A stretch of 18,253 bases of DNA from an uncultured Phycisphaerales bacterium (GTDB taxonomy: Bacteria > Planctomycetota > Phycisphaerae > Phycisphaerales > UBA1924), in the NCBI GenBank assembly GCA_937871415.1, contig CALMQD010000111.1, forward strand, positions 1-18,253, given 5' to 3'. Positions 8,454 through 16,652 of this stretch are shown here, piece by piece. A program made the position numbers and the translations under genes. The notes beneath the pieces were generated by a model. The model was given only the letters and a program-made list of their open reading frames with translations, had not been told where the DNA came from and made no database searches. Numbering within the stretch: position 1 is the first letter of the stretch; each line of letters begins with the position of its first letter.

Positions 8454-9548
8454 TCAGAGCTGCTTGAGGAACCGCAGGTCGTTCTCGAACATCATGCGGA
8501 TGTCGGGGATCGCGTACTTGCCCATCGCCAGGCGCTCGATGCCGAACCCGAAGGCAAAGCCCGCGTGGAGTTCGGGGTCGATGCCGCAGAGTTCGAGCAC
8601 CCGCGGGTCGACCATGCCGCACCCGCCGAGCTCCACCCAGCGCGCCGGCTGGTCGGGACGCAGGCGGATCATCATGTCGAACTCGGCGCTGGGCTCGGTG
8701 AACGGGAAGTAACTGGGGCGCAGGCGCACCTGCGCCTCGGGCCCGAAGTACGCCCGGGCGAAGTGCAGCAGCGTCGACTTGAGTTCGGCCATGCTCACGC
8801 CGCTGCCGTCGGCCTTCACGCGGTCGATGTACAGGCCTTCGATCTGGTGGAACATGAAACTGTGCGTGGCGTCGACGGTGTCCGGGCGATAGACGCGCCC
8901 CGGCGAGACGACCTTGATCGGCATGGCCGAAGCGTCGCCCGCCTTCATGCGGCGCACCGCCTCTTCCATCACCCGCACCTGCACCGTCGAGGTCTGGCTG
9001 CGGAGCATCCGCGGGCGCTCGTGGCGCGCCGGGTCGTCGACGTAGAAGTTGTCGATCGGGTCGCGCGCCGGGTGCGACGGCGGGATGTTGAGCTTGACGA
9101 AGTTGTGATCGTCGTCCTCGAGTTCCGGCCCGACCGCCACCTGGAACCCCATCTGCGCGAAGACCTCGCAGAGTTCATCGCGCACCCGCATGATGATGTG
9201 CCGACGACCCAGGTTCGTCGTGAAGCCCAGCCCGGGCTCGGTCATGTCGATCCGCGGCTGTTCGACCTTCCCCCCACCCCCCCCACCTCCACCACCCCCA
9301 CCACCGCCGCCCACGGCCGCCTGACGCTCGCTGAACGCCTGCTCCAACTGCGCCTTGAGCTGATTGAGACGGGCCCCCACCGCCGGCTTCTGGTCCTTCG
9401 GAACGTCCTTGAGCGATCCGAGCGCCGCCTTGAGTTTCCCGGAGTTGCCCAGGAACTGGATGCGCCACTGCTCCAACGCTGCGGCGTCCTTCGCCGTTCC
9501 GAGCGTCGCGAGCGCCTCACCCTCGAGTTGAGCGAGCGATTCGAGCAT
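8454..9548 (-). CDS. pheS: Phenylalanine--tRNA ligase alpha subunit
   Basis: The catalytic alpha subunit of the heterotetrameric (alpha2 beta2) class II synthetase that charges tRNA-Phe with phenylalanine. It has 364 residues against the usual 330-350. Residues 1-79 are the N-terminal helical arm expected to contact tRNA. The class II core follows: RPRMLRSQTS (about 179-188), motif 2 SPGRVYRPDTVDATHSFMFH (215-234), the Phe-pocket region FPFTEPSAEFDM (281-292) and motif 3 AFGFGIERLAMGKY (332-345). The excess length is a run of 14 glycines at 80-93, where the arm joins the core. The ATG at 9546-9548 fits the conserved start of the arm; upstream codons look unlike PheS. No SD is present, but TACACT lies seven bases before the ATG. 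pheT is not adjacent, so the beta subunit must be encoded elsewhere. Confidence 0.95.
   Translation of the reverse strand: MLESLAQLEGEALATLGTAKDAAALEQWRIQFLGNSGKLKAALGSLKDVPKDQKPAVGARLNQLKAQLEQAFSERQAAVGGGGGGGGGGGGGGKVEQPRIDMTEPGLGFTTNLGRRHIIMRVRDELCEVFAQMGFQVAVGPELEDDDHNFVKLNIPPSHPARDPIDNFYVDDPARHERPRMLRSQTSTVQVRVMEEAVRRMKAGDASAMPIKVVSPGRVYRPDTVDATHSFMFHQIEGLYIDRVKADGSGVSMAELKSTLLHFARAYFGPEAQVRLRPSYFPFTEPSAEFDMMIRLRPDQPARWVELGGCGMVDPRVLELCGIDPELHAGFAFGFGIERLAMGKYAIPDIRMMFENDLRFLKQL
9270..9311 (-). repeat. Poly-glycine codon tract in pheS, G-rich on the coding strand
   Basis: Fourteen consecutive Gly codons (GGC, GGT, GGA and GGG mixed) encode PheS residues 80-93. The coding strand carries runs of G8 (9277-9284) and G6 (9270-9275) plus several GG steps, enough to satisfy a G-quadruplex pattern in both DNA and mRNA. 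The mixed codons argue against one recent single-unit expansion, but the G8 run is slippage-prone. Confidence 0.9.
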
Positions 9549-9555
9549 GGCGGGG

Positions 9556-9561
9556 AGTGTA
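9556..9561 (-). promoter_or_regulatory. Candidate -10 element for a leaderless pheS transcript
   Basis: TACACT (four of six matches to TATAAT) reads on the minus strand and ends seven bases before the pheS ATG. No SD lies between them. This spacing is typical of promoters whose transcript starts at the start codon. No good -35 is visible, so this is tentative. Confidence 0.35.
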
Positions 9562-9689
9562 GGAGAATGAGCGTGCGGCGGGGAACCCCCGGATTCCTGT
9601 GGGCGCGCCGGGCTCCCCGCCACCGCCGGTCGCTCAAACCACTCCGTTCCGCCGCCGATCACCCGCGGCGAGCACCGACTCAGGCGGGT

Positions 9690-10925
9690 CTAGAAGTTCC
9701 ATTGCAGCCCAATGGTCGCGACGACTTCGGTGTCGTTCCCGCCGTTGAAATCGCGGGTGTGATCGCCCAGAAACAGGACCGACAAGCCGGCGTTGAGCGT
9801 CCACGCGCCCAGCCGCCCGGGCTCGCCGAGCGGCATCGACACCTTCGCGCCGATCTGGCCGAAACCCAACGTGTCGTCTGCACCCGCGGCGTTCTGGTAA
9901 TAGTCTTTCAGGCTCAGGCCGATCAACGCCGGGAACGAGATACTCAACGGGGTGCTGTCGGCGTGGAGCGTGAAGCCGGGGGCGATGCCGAGTTCGAGGT
10001 ACACGCCGGGATCGGAGTCGGCGCCGTCGGAGGCGTCGGCCCCGGTCTCGATCGCGAGCGTCGCGTACGGCTTGAGCGACCACTGCTTGAGCCACGAACG
10101 GTCGTCGAGCGCGACCGTGAACCCCAGTTCCTGCACGGTCTCGTAGGCGTCGCTGGGGCTGGTCAGGAAGGTGTAGCTCGCCGTGAGCGCCACAGGCCCG
10201 ACGGTGAGCGTCGCGCCGGCGAGCAGGTCGGTCTCGTACCAGTACTCGCTGAAATCGCCGCGCGTCTGGGCGCCGGTCTTCTGACCATGGAAGCTGTTCC
10301 ACGTGCCGACAAAGCCGTCGAGGCGCGCGGTCTCAGTCTGCATCAGGTTCGCGGTGATGCGCACGGCGGGCTGGAGGATGAGCCCCGAGTCTTCCTGAAT
10401 GATGCCGCGGTAGAAGTACGCGGTGGTGTAGTCGAGGTTGATCTGGACGCTCACGGCGTCGGCGTTGGCCGGCGCGGAAGTCGCCGCGCCGGCATCGGAT
10501 GCCCCGGGGCTTACCGCGACTCCCGTCGCCGATGAACCCGATGAATCGTGCGAGGGGGCCGCGGACGGTTCGGATTGACCCGGACCCTCCGTCCCGACTC
10601 TGGCCTGAGCCTCGGGGCTGTCGGGCTCGGGGACCGGCGGGGGGGCGGGAGACGCCGGCGCCTCGGCGGGAGCGCTCCGCGCGACCGCCGCGCTCGCCGT
10701 CAAGCCAACGACCAGGAGCCCAGCGACCGCGAGCGGGTGCGGGTTCCGACTCGCGCGGTCCCCGGCCAAACCGCGCGGCGCTCGCCGCGACGGCTCGGTC
10801 CGGGTCCCCGCGAAACGCCGCGAGCCGCGGCACTCGCGGATGAGGTACCGCAGAAGGTTCAGTTCGGCGGCGACACCGGCGATCGCCAGCGTGCATCCGG
10901 CGCTTGTGAGGATCCAGTCACTCAT
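9690..10925 (-). CDS. Outer-membrane beta-barrel protein, TorF/porin-like, divergent from kdp
   Basis: A 411-residue protein. The ATG at 10923-10925 has GGGAG seven bases upstream. Residues 5-29 form one hydrophobic helix (WILTSAGCTLAIAGVAAELN). An Arg-rich linker follows, then a signal-like segment at about 64-83 (LAVAGLLVVGLTASAAVA), then a Pro/Ala/Ser-rich linker to about 155. The rest alternates polar and aromatic residues as in barrel strands, from VQINLDYTTAYFYRGIIQED to the C-terminal LQWNF; a final Phe is the usual signal for barrel assembly. The YRG strand recalls the TorF family of putative porins. If the first helix is not real, a TTG at 10767-10769 would begin a conventional signal peptide. 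Its position back to back with kdp suggests K+ or solute passage through the outer membrane; that link is inference. Confidence 0.72.
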   Translation of the reverse strand: MSDWILTSAGCTLAIAGVAAELNLLRYLIRECRGSRRFAGTRTEPSRRAPRGLAGDRASRNPHPLAVAGLLVVGLTASAAVARSAPAEAPASPAPPPVPEPDSPEAQARVGTEGPGQSEPSAAPSHDSSGSSATGVAVSPGASDAGAATSAPANADAVSVQINLDYTTAYFYRGIIQEDSGLILQPAVRITANLMQTETARLDGFVGTWNSFHGQKTGAQTRGDFSEYWYETDLLAGATLTVGPVALTASYTFLTSPSDAYETVQELGFTVALDDRSWLKQWSLKPYATLAIETGADASDGADSDPGVYLELGIAPGFTLHADSTPLSISFPALIGLSLKDYYQNAAGADDTLGFGQIGAKVSMPLGEPGRLGAWTLNAGLSVLFLGDHTRDFNGGNDTEVVATIGLQWNF

Positions 10926-10935
10926 GCGTTGACTC

Positions 10936-10993
10936 CCGTCTGTGAAAGAATCTCGGGCGGCTTCGAGCCACCGGAACAAGTCTCGACAGACGG
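10936..10993 (-). promoter_or_regulatory. Inverted repeat in the leader of the porin-like gene, abutting its SD
   Basis: On the minus strand CCGTCTGT (10993-10986) and ACAGACGG (10943-10936) are perfect 8-bp complements 42 bases apart. Between them GGTGGCT and AGCCGCC can form a second 7-bp stem (one G-U pair) around a three-base loop. The outer stem runs directly into the GGGAG ribosome site, so folding could limit translation of the porin-like gene. No known riboswitch class is recognised. Confidence 0.4.
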
Positions 10994-11057
10994 CGGTCGG
11001 AGTCGATCAAGGCGCCGTCAAGGCGGAGTGCCTCCGCATCAACGCCGCGCCAAGACA

Positions 11058-11073
11058 CGGCGCGATCGCGCCG
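11058..11073. repeat. 16-bp perfect palindrome
   Basis: CGGCGCGATCGCGCCG is its own reverse complement and lies near the middle of the divergent region. It could be a dimeric regulator site, or chance in GC-rich DNA. Confidence 0.4.
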
Positions 11074-11207
11074 CGCGAGCCGGTTCGACGGCGCAACCCT
11101 CGGCTTCGGGTGCGGTTGGACGACGCAGGCGCTCCCGCGCAGCCTGCTGGCAGAACTGCCCGATTCTCCGGGACTTCCGAGACCCCGATCCACCGGACCT
11201 CGCCCGT

Positions 11208-11250
11208 CTTGATGCGCCCTTGATGCGCCGGCGGCCGATCTTTATGCCGC
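11208..11250 (+). promoter_or_regulatory. Candidate KdpE-type operator: 11-bp direct repeats upstream of kdp
   Basis: CTTGATGCGCC occurs twice in perfect tandem (11208-11218 and 11219-11229). A third, degenerate copy CTTTATGCCGC lies at 11240-11250, 21 bases, about two helical turns, after the second. OmpR/PhoB-family regulators, which include KdpE, bind head-to-tail repeats at about 11-bp spacing. The array ends about 55 bases before the first start codon, just upstream of a weak -35-like TTGAGC. The assignment to KdpE is inferred from position and geometry. Confidence 0.5.
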
Positions 11251-11305
11251 GTTGAGCGATACCGGTCTCACGGTGTGCGATCCTCTGAGCGTCAGGAGGT
11301 GGCCC

Positions 11306-11461
11306 GTGAACGACCTTCTCTACCTCGGCGTGTGCGCCGGTTGTTTCCTTGCGACGCTGGGCCTGGTCAGGCTGTGCCAGACGCTGGGAGGCGCCCCGCT
11401 TCGCACGGCCGACGCGGATGCGGCACGCCGCGAGCCCGAGCCGAACGGAGGGCGCCCATGA
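11306..11461 (+). CDS. Small membrane protein leading the kdp operon
   Basis: A 51-residue ORF. The GTG at 11306 follows CAGGAGGT with a five-base spacer, the best ribosome site in the window; the open frame upstream, to a TTG at 11252, has none. It has one hydrophobic helix (LLYLGVCAGCFLATLGLVRL), then a polar tail rich in Ala, Arg and Glu. Its TGA overlaps the kdpF ATG (ATGA), so translation is probably coupled. It resembles in size and layout the short single-helix proteins found ahead of kdpF in some kdp operons, but I cannot name it. It might be an extra small subunit of the pump, or mainly couple translation into kdpF. Confidence 0.7.
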   Translation: MNDLLYLGVCAGCFLATLGLVRLCQTLGGAPLRTADADAARREPEPNGGRP

Positions 11462-11550
11462 CGCTCATCCACGCGATCGCGCTGGTCGTGGCGGTGGTGC
11501 TGCTGGTGTACCTGGTGGCGGCGTTGCTCAAGCCGGAGTGGTTCCAGTGA
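11458..11550 (+). CDS. kdpF: Potassium-transporting ATPase small subunit KdpF
   Basis: A 30-residue single-helix peptide, the stabilising lipid-facing subunit of the KdpFABC pump. The sequence has a helix (HAIALVVAVVLLVYLVAALL) and the family ending L-x-P-E-x-F, here LKPEWFQ. GGAGGG sits five bases before the ATG. It overlaps the upstream small ORF by four bases and shares a GTGA junction with kdpA. Confidence 0.9.
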   Translation: MTLIHAIALVVAVVLLVYLVAALLKPEWFQ

Positions 11551-13547
11551 ACATGCTGCCTTCGATGCTCGGCTTTCCCGCGATGCTCGGCGTGCAACCG
11601 ACGCTCGGCGCGGTCACGCTCAACGGCACGCTGCAGATCGCTCTCTACCTGCTGGTCCTCCTGGCGCTGGTCAGACCCCTGGGTTGGTACATGGCGCGGG
11701 TGCTCGAAGGCCGGCCGGGGTCGGCCCCGCTGGGCATGGGCGCCGCGCTGGGCTGGCTGGAACGGTTGATCTACCGCGCGTGCGGCGTGAAGCGCAGCGC
11801 GACACACGGGGCCGAAGAGATGGGCTGGAAGAGTTACGCCCTCGGCGTGCTGCTCTTCAACCTCTTGGGCTTCGTGGCGGTCTATGCCCTGCAGCGCCTC
11901 CAGCACGCGCTGCCCGCCAACCCCGCCGGGCTTGGACCGGTCGAGGCGGGCTCGGCCTTCAACACCGCCGTCTCCTTCGCGACCAACACGAACTGGCAGG
12001 GGTACGGCGGCGAGGTCACGATGTCGTACCTCACGCAGATGCTCGGGCTGGGCGTGCAGAACTTCCTCTCGGCGGCGACCGGCATCGCCGTGCTCGCGGC
12101 CCTGGTCCGCGGGCTGGCACGCCGCTCGGCGACCACCATCGGCAACTGCTGGGTCGACCTCACGCGCTGCACGCTGTACATCCTGCTGCCGCTCTCGATT
12201 GTGCTGGCGGCGGTGCTCGTGAGCCAGGGCGTGGTGCAGACGTTCCGCGAGCCCGCCAAGGTCGCGCTGACCGTGCCGCTGTCGTACTCGGAAGCCGTGA
12301 AGAACGACGCGGGCGAGGTTCTGAAGAACGCCGATGGCAGCGACCAGACCAGGGCAGTCGAGGTTCGCGAGCAGGTCATCCCGCTCGGCCCGGCGGCGTC
12401 GCAGATCGCCATCAAGCAACTGGGCACCAACGGCGGCGGGTTCTTCAACGTGAACTCGGCGCACCCGTTCGAGAACCCGACGGCGCTGTCGAACTTCCTG
12501 CAGGTCCTCGCGATCCTGCTCATCCCCGCGGCGCTCTGCTGGACCTTCGGCGAGATGGTGCGTGACCGGCGCCAAGGCTGGGCCGTGCTCGCGGCGATGC
12601 TCGCGATCTTCGTGCCGCTGCTCGCCGCGACCTACGCCTCCGAAGCCGCGGGCAACCCGCGCGCACAGTCGGCCCTGGTCGGCACGCCGAGCGCGGCGGA
12701 CGGCGCTGCACAAGGTTCGTCTTCGGCCCGGCCCGCAGCGGCCTCCACACGCGCTGCGCCGATCGTTCAGCCGAACATGGAAGGCAAGGAAGCCCGCTTC
12801 GGCGTTGCGAACTCGGCCCTGTGGGCGGCGGCGACGACCGCCGCCAGCAACGGCAGCGTCAACTCCATGCACGACTCGTACACGCCGCTCGGTGGGCTGG
12901 GGCCGATGTGGCTGATGCAGCTGGGCGAGGTGGTGCTCGGCGGCGTCGGCAGCGGCCTCTACGGGATGCTCATGTTCGTCATCGTGGCGGTCTTCGTGGC
13001 CGGGCTGATGGTCGGGCGCACGCCCGAGTACCTGGGCAAGAAGATCGACCCGTTCGAGATGAAGATGGCGATGATCTGCGTGCTGGTGCCGTGCGCGCTC
13101 GTGCTCCTGGGCACGGCGACGGCGGTGGCGCTGCCCGAGGGCCGCGCGGGTGTCTCCAACCCCGGCGCGCACGGCTTCAGCCAGATCCTGTACGCGTTCA
13201 GCAGCGCCGGGAACAACAACGGCTCGGCCTTCGCCGGCCTGGGCGCGAACGCGCCGTTCTACAACCTCAGCCTGGGGCTCGCGATGTGGTTCAGCCGCTT
13301 CTGGATCATCGTGCCGGTGCTCGCGGTGGCCGGCTCGATGGCGGCGAAGAAAGCGGCGCCGACCCGGGCCGCCGGGCCGGCGTCCGACGCCGACGCCTCG
13401 CTCCGCACCGGCGGCACGCTCCCGACGCACACGCCGGTCTTCGTGCTCATGCTCGTGGCGGTGGTCGTCATCGTCGGCGCCCTGACGTTCGTCCCCGCGC
13501 TGGCGCTGGGACCGATCGTCGAGCACCTTCAGTTGTCCGGAAAGTAG
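11547..13547 (+). CDS. kdpA: Potassium-transporting ATPase subunit KdpA (K+ channel-like)
   Basis: The K+-binding subunit of KdpFABC, derived from the superfamily of K+ transporters and carrying four filter loops. All four are visible: TNTNWQ (147-151), GTNGGGFF (293-300), TTAASNGSVN (430-439) and SSAGNNNGSAF (552-562). The start is a GTG overlapping the kdpF stop, eight bases after GGAG; an ATG six bases later is the alternative. At 666 residues it is longer than E. coli KdpA (557). The excess includes a charged loop at about 250-275 (KNDAGEVLKNADGSDQ), an Ala/Ser-rich stretch at about 375-408 and another at about 600-625. These lie between membrane segments and look like loop expansions, not added domains. 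The stop is 21 bases before kdpB. Confidence 0.97.
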   Translation: MNMLPSMLGFPAMLGVQPTLGAVTLNGTLQIALYLLVLLALVRPLGWYMARVLEGRPGSAPLGMGAALGWLERLIYRACGVKRSATHGAEEMGWKSYALGVLLFNLLGFVAVYALQRLQHALPANPAGLGPVEAGSAFNTAVSFATNTNWQGYGGEVTMSYLTQMLGLGVQNFLSAATGIAVLAALVRGLARRSATTIGNCWVDLTRCTLYILLPLSIVLAAVLVSQGVVQTFREPAKVALTVPLSYSEAVKNDAGEVLKNADGSDQTRAVEVREQVIPLGPAASQIAIKQLGTNGGGFFNVNSAHPFENPTALSNFLQVLAILLIPAALCWTFGEMVRDRRQGWAVLAAMLAIFVPLLAATYASEAAGNPRAQSALVGTPSAADGAAQGSSSARPAAASTRAAPIVQPNMEGKEARFGVANSALWAAATTAASNGSVNSMHDSYTPLGGLGPMWLMQLGEVVLGGVGSGLYGMLMFVIVAVFVAGLMVGRTPEYLGKKIDPFEMKMAMICVLVPCALVLLGTATAVALPEGRAGVSNPGAHGFSQILYAFSSAGNNNGSAFAGLGANAPFYNLSLGLAMWFSRFWIIVPVLAVAGSMAAKKAAPTRAAGPASDADASLRTGGTLPTHTPVFVLMLVAVVVIVGALTFVPALALGPIVEHLQLSGK

Positions 13548-13568
13548 CGTCCGACCGGGAGTCCGCCC

Positions 13569-15758
<2,190 letters not shown>

Positions 15759-15761
15759 TCG

Positions 15762-16430
15762 ATGTTCAGGCTCGTTCGTCCGGCGATCGTGCTGTTCCTG
15801 GCGCTGACCCTGGTCACCGGCGTGCTTTACCCGGCCATCGTGACGGGCTTCGCCCGGGCCGCTTTCCCGGAACAGGCGCAAGGCTCGCTCATGCGGGACG
15901 CGCAGGGGCGCATCGTCGGCTCGTCGCTCATCGGGCAGGAGTTCGGCACGTCGGATGCCTCGGCCGCGCCGGCGCTCGCCAGATGGTTCTGGGGCCGACC
16001 CAGCGCCACCGCCCCGCTTCCCTACACCGCCCTCAACCTCGGCAAGGGCACCGGGTCCAGCGGCAGCAACCTGGCCCCCTCCAACCCCGGCCTGCTCGAC
16101 AACATCCGGGCCCGCGCCGCCGCGCTCAGCGCGGCCGACGCCGCCGTCGGTCTCGTGCGCGCGCCCGACAACGCAACGATCCCGATCGACCTCGTCACAT
16201 CCTCGGCGAGCGGGCTGGACCCGCACATCTCGCCCCAGGCGGCGGAATATCAGGCGCCCCGCGTCGCCAAATCGCGCGGCCTGAGCACGGAACAGGTCAT
16301 GGCGCTGGTGCGCAAACACACCACCCAGCGCACGCTGGGCGTACTCGGCGAGCCGGTCGTCAACGTGCTGGAACTCAACCTCGACCTTCAGAGCGCGACT
16401 ACTTCCCTCGACCCACGAGGTAGTAGATGA
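15762..16430 (+). CDS. kdpC: Potassium-transporting ATPase subunit KdpC
   Basis: The single-span periplasmic subunit that stabilises the pump and affects ATP affinity. It has 222 residues against about 190 in E. coli. The N-terminal anchor is VLFLALTLVTGVLYPAIVTG, and family motifs follow: GSSLIGQEF, WFWGRPSAT, SNLAPSNPGL, IPIDLVTSSASGLDPHIS and VVNVLELNLDL. The ATG sits after the strong site GGAGGTGATC, which overlaps the kdpB stop, so kdpB and kdpC are probably coupled. Its last 32 bases overlap the end of an oppositely oriented small gene. Confidence 0.97.
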   Translation: MFRLVRPAIVLFLALTLVTGVLYPAIVTGFARAAFPEQAQGSLMRDAQGRIVGSSLIGQEFGTSDASAAPALARWFWGRPSATAPLPYTALNLGKGTGSSGSNLAPSNPGLLDNIRARAAALSAADAAVGLVRAPDNATIPIDLVTSSASGLDPHISPQAAEYQAPRVAKSRGLSTEQVMALVRKHTTQRTLGVLGEPVVNVLELNLDLQSATTSLDPRGSR

Positions 16431-16569
16431 TCAGGCCGATGAGGGGCAGCAGGAAGATGAGCAGCAACCACAGAACTTTCTCGAGCAGCGGTTTGCTCGA
16501 GGTGACGATCTCGAAGGCCGCGATGAGGAACAGGATCAGGTGAAGGACGCCGAGAATCGTGTAAAGCAT
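16399..16569 (-). CDS. Small PLDc_N-type membrane protein, antisense between kdpC and kdpD
   Basis: A 56-residue protein on the strand opposite to kdp. The ATG at 16567-16569 has AGGAG five bases upstream. Two helices (ILGVLHLILFLIAAFEIV and VLWLLLIFLLPLIGLIIY) flank a short polar loop, ending YYLVGRGK. The W-x(n)-P-x-I-G-x-I-x-Y-x-x-x-G-R ending is the signature of the PLDc_N family, a short membrane segment found alone or ahead of cardiolipin synthase domains; as a free protein its role is unknown. Its 3' end overlaps the kdpC 3' end by 32 bases, and it breaks the kdp gene order before kdpD. Whether it affects the Kdp system is open. Confidence 0.85.
   Translation of the reverse strand: MLYTILGVLHLILFLIAAFEIVTSSKPLLEKVLWLLLIFLLPLIGLIIYYLVGRGK
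16480..16501. repeat. 8-bp perfect hairpin downstream of kdpC
   Basis: CTCGAGCA and TGCTCGAG pair perfectly around a six-base loop, 49 bases after the kdpC stop and inside the antisense small gene. With no T tract following, it may end or stabilise the kdpFABC transcript, or be coincidental within coding sequence. Confidence 0.35.
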
Positions 16570-16571
16570 GA

Positions 16572-16609
16572 CGGCTCCTGACGAGCCGCGATTGCAACCT
16601 GTGCGGCTC
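16572..16609 (-). promoter_or_regulatory. Alternative-hairpin leader of the small PLDc_N gene
   Basis: On the minus strand three elements occur in order: GAGCCGC (16609-16603), GCGGCTC (16589-16583) and GAGCCG (16577-16572). The middle one is complementary to both neighbours, giving either a 7-bp stem with a 13-base loop or a 6-bp stem with a five-base loop. The third element overlaps the AGGAG ribosome site (16579-16575), so the second stem would hide it and the first would free it. A regulatory role is inferred from this geometry alone. Confidence 0.4.
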
Positions 16610-16652
16610 AGAGAACAGTCTACAGTCCCCCGTTAATCGCGGCCGGTGCCCG

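Larger units (their letters stand above)
10926..11305. promoter_or_regulatory. Divergent regulatory region between the porin-like gene and the kdp operon
   Basis: 380 bases without a convincing gene. Reading rightwards it holds an inverted repeat next to the porin ribosome site (10936-10943 with 10986-10993), a 16-bp perfect palindrome at 11058-11073, direct-repeat units at 11208-11250, a possible weak -35 TTGAGC at 11252-11257 with a poor TGCGAT 18 bases later, and the strong ribosome site CAGGAGGT at 11293-11300. Frames spanning this stretch lack any recognisable protein signature. Confidence 0.55.

Noticed and set aside
8445..10535. 696-codon open frame on the plus strand
   Set aside because: Antisense to pheS and the porin-like gene, both supported by motifs.
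10926..11305. Known c-di-AMP (ydaO-type) or other named riboswitch ahead of kdp
   Set aside because: I could not match conserved elements of any named class; only generic inverted and direct repeats are visible.
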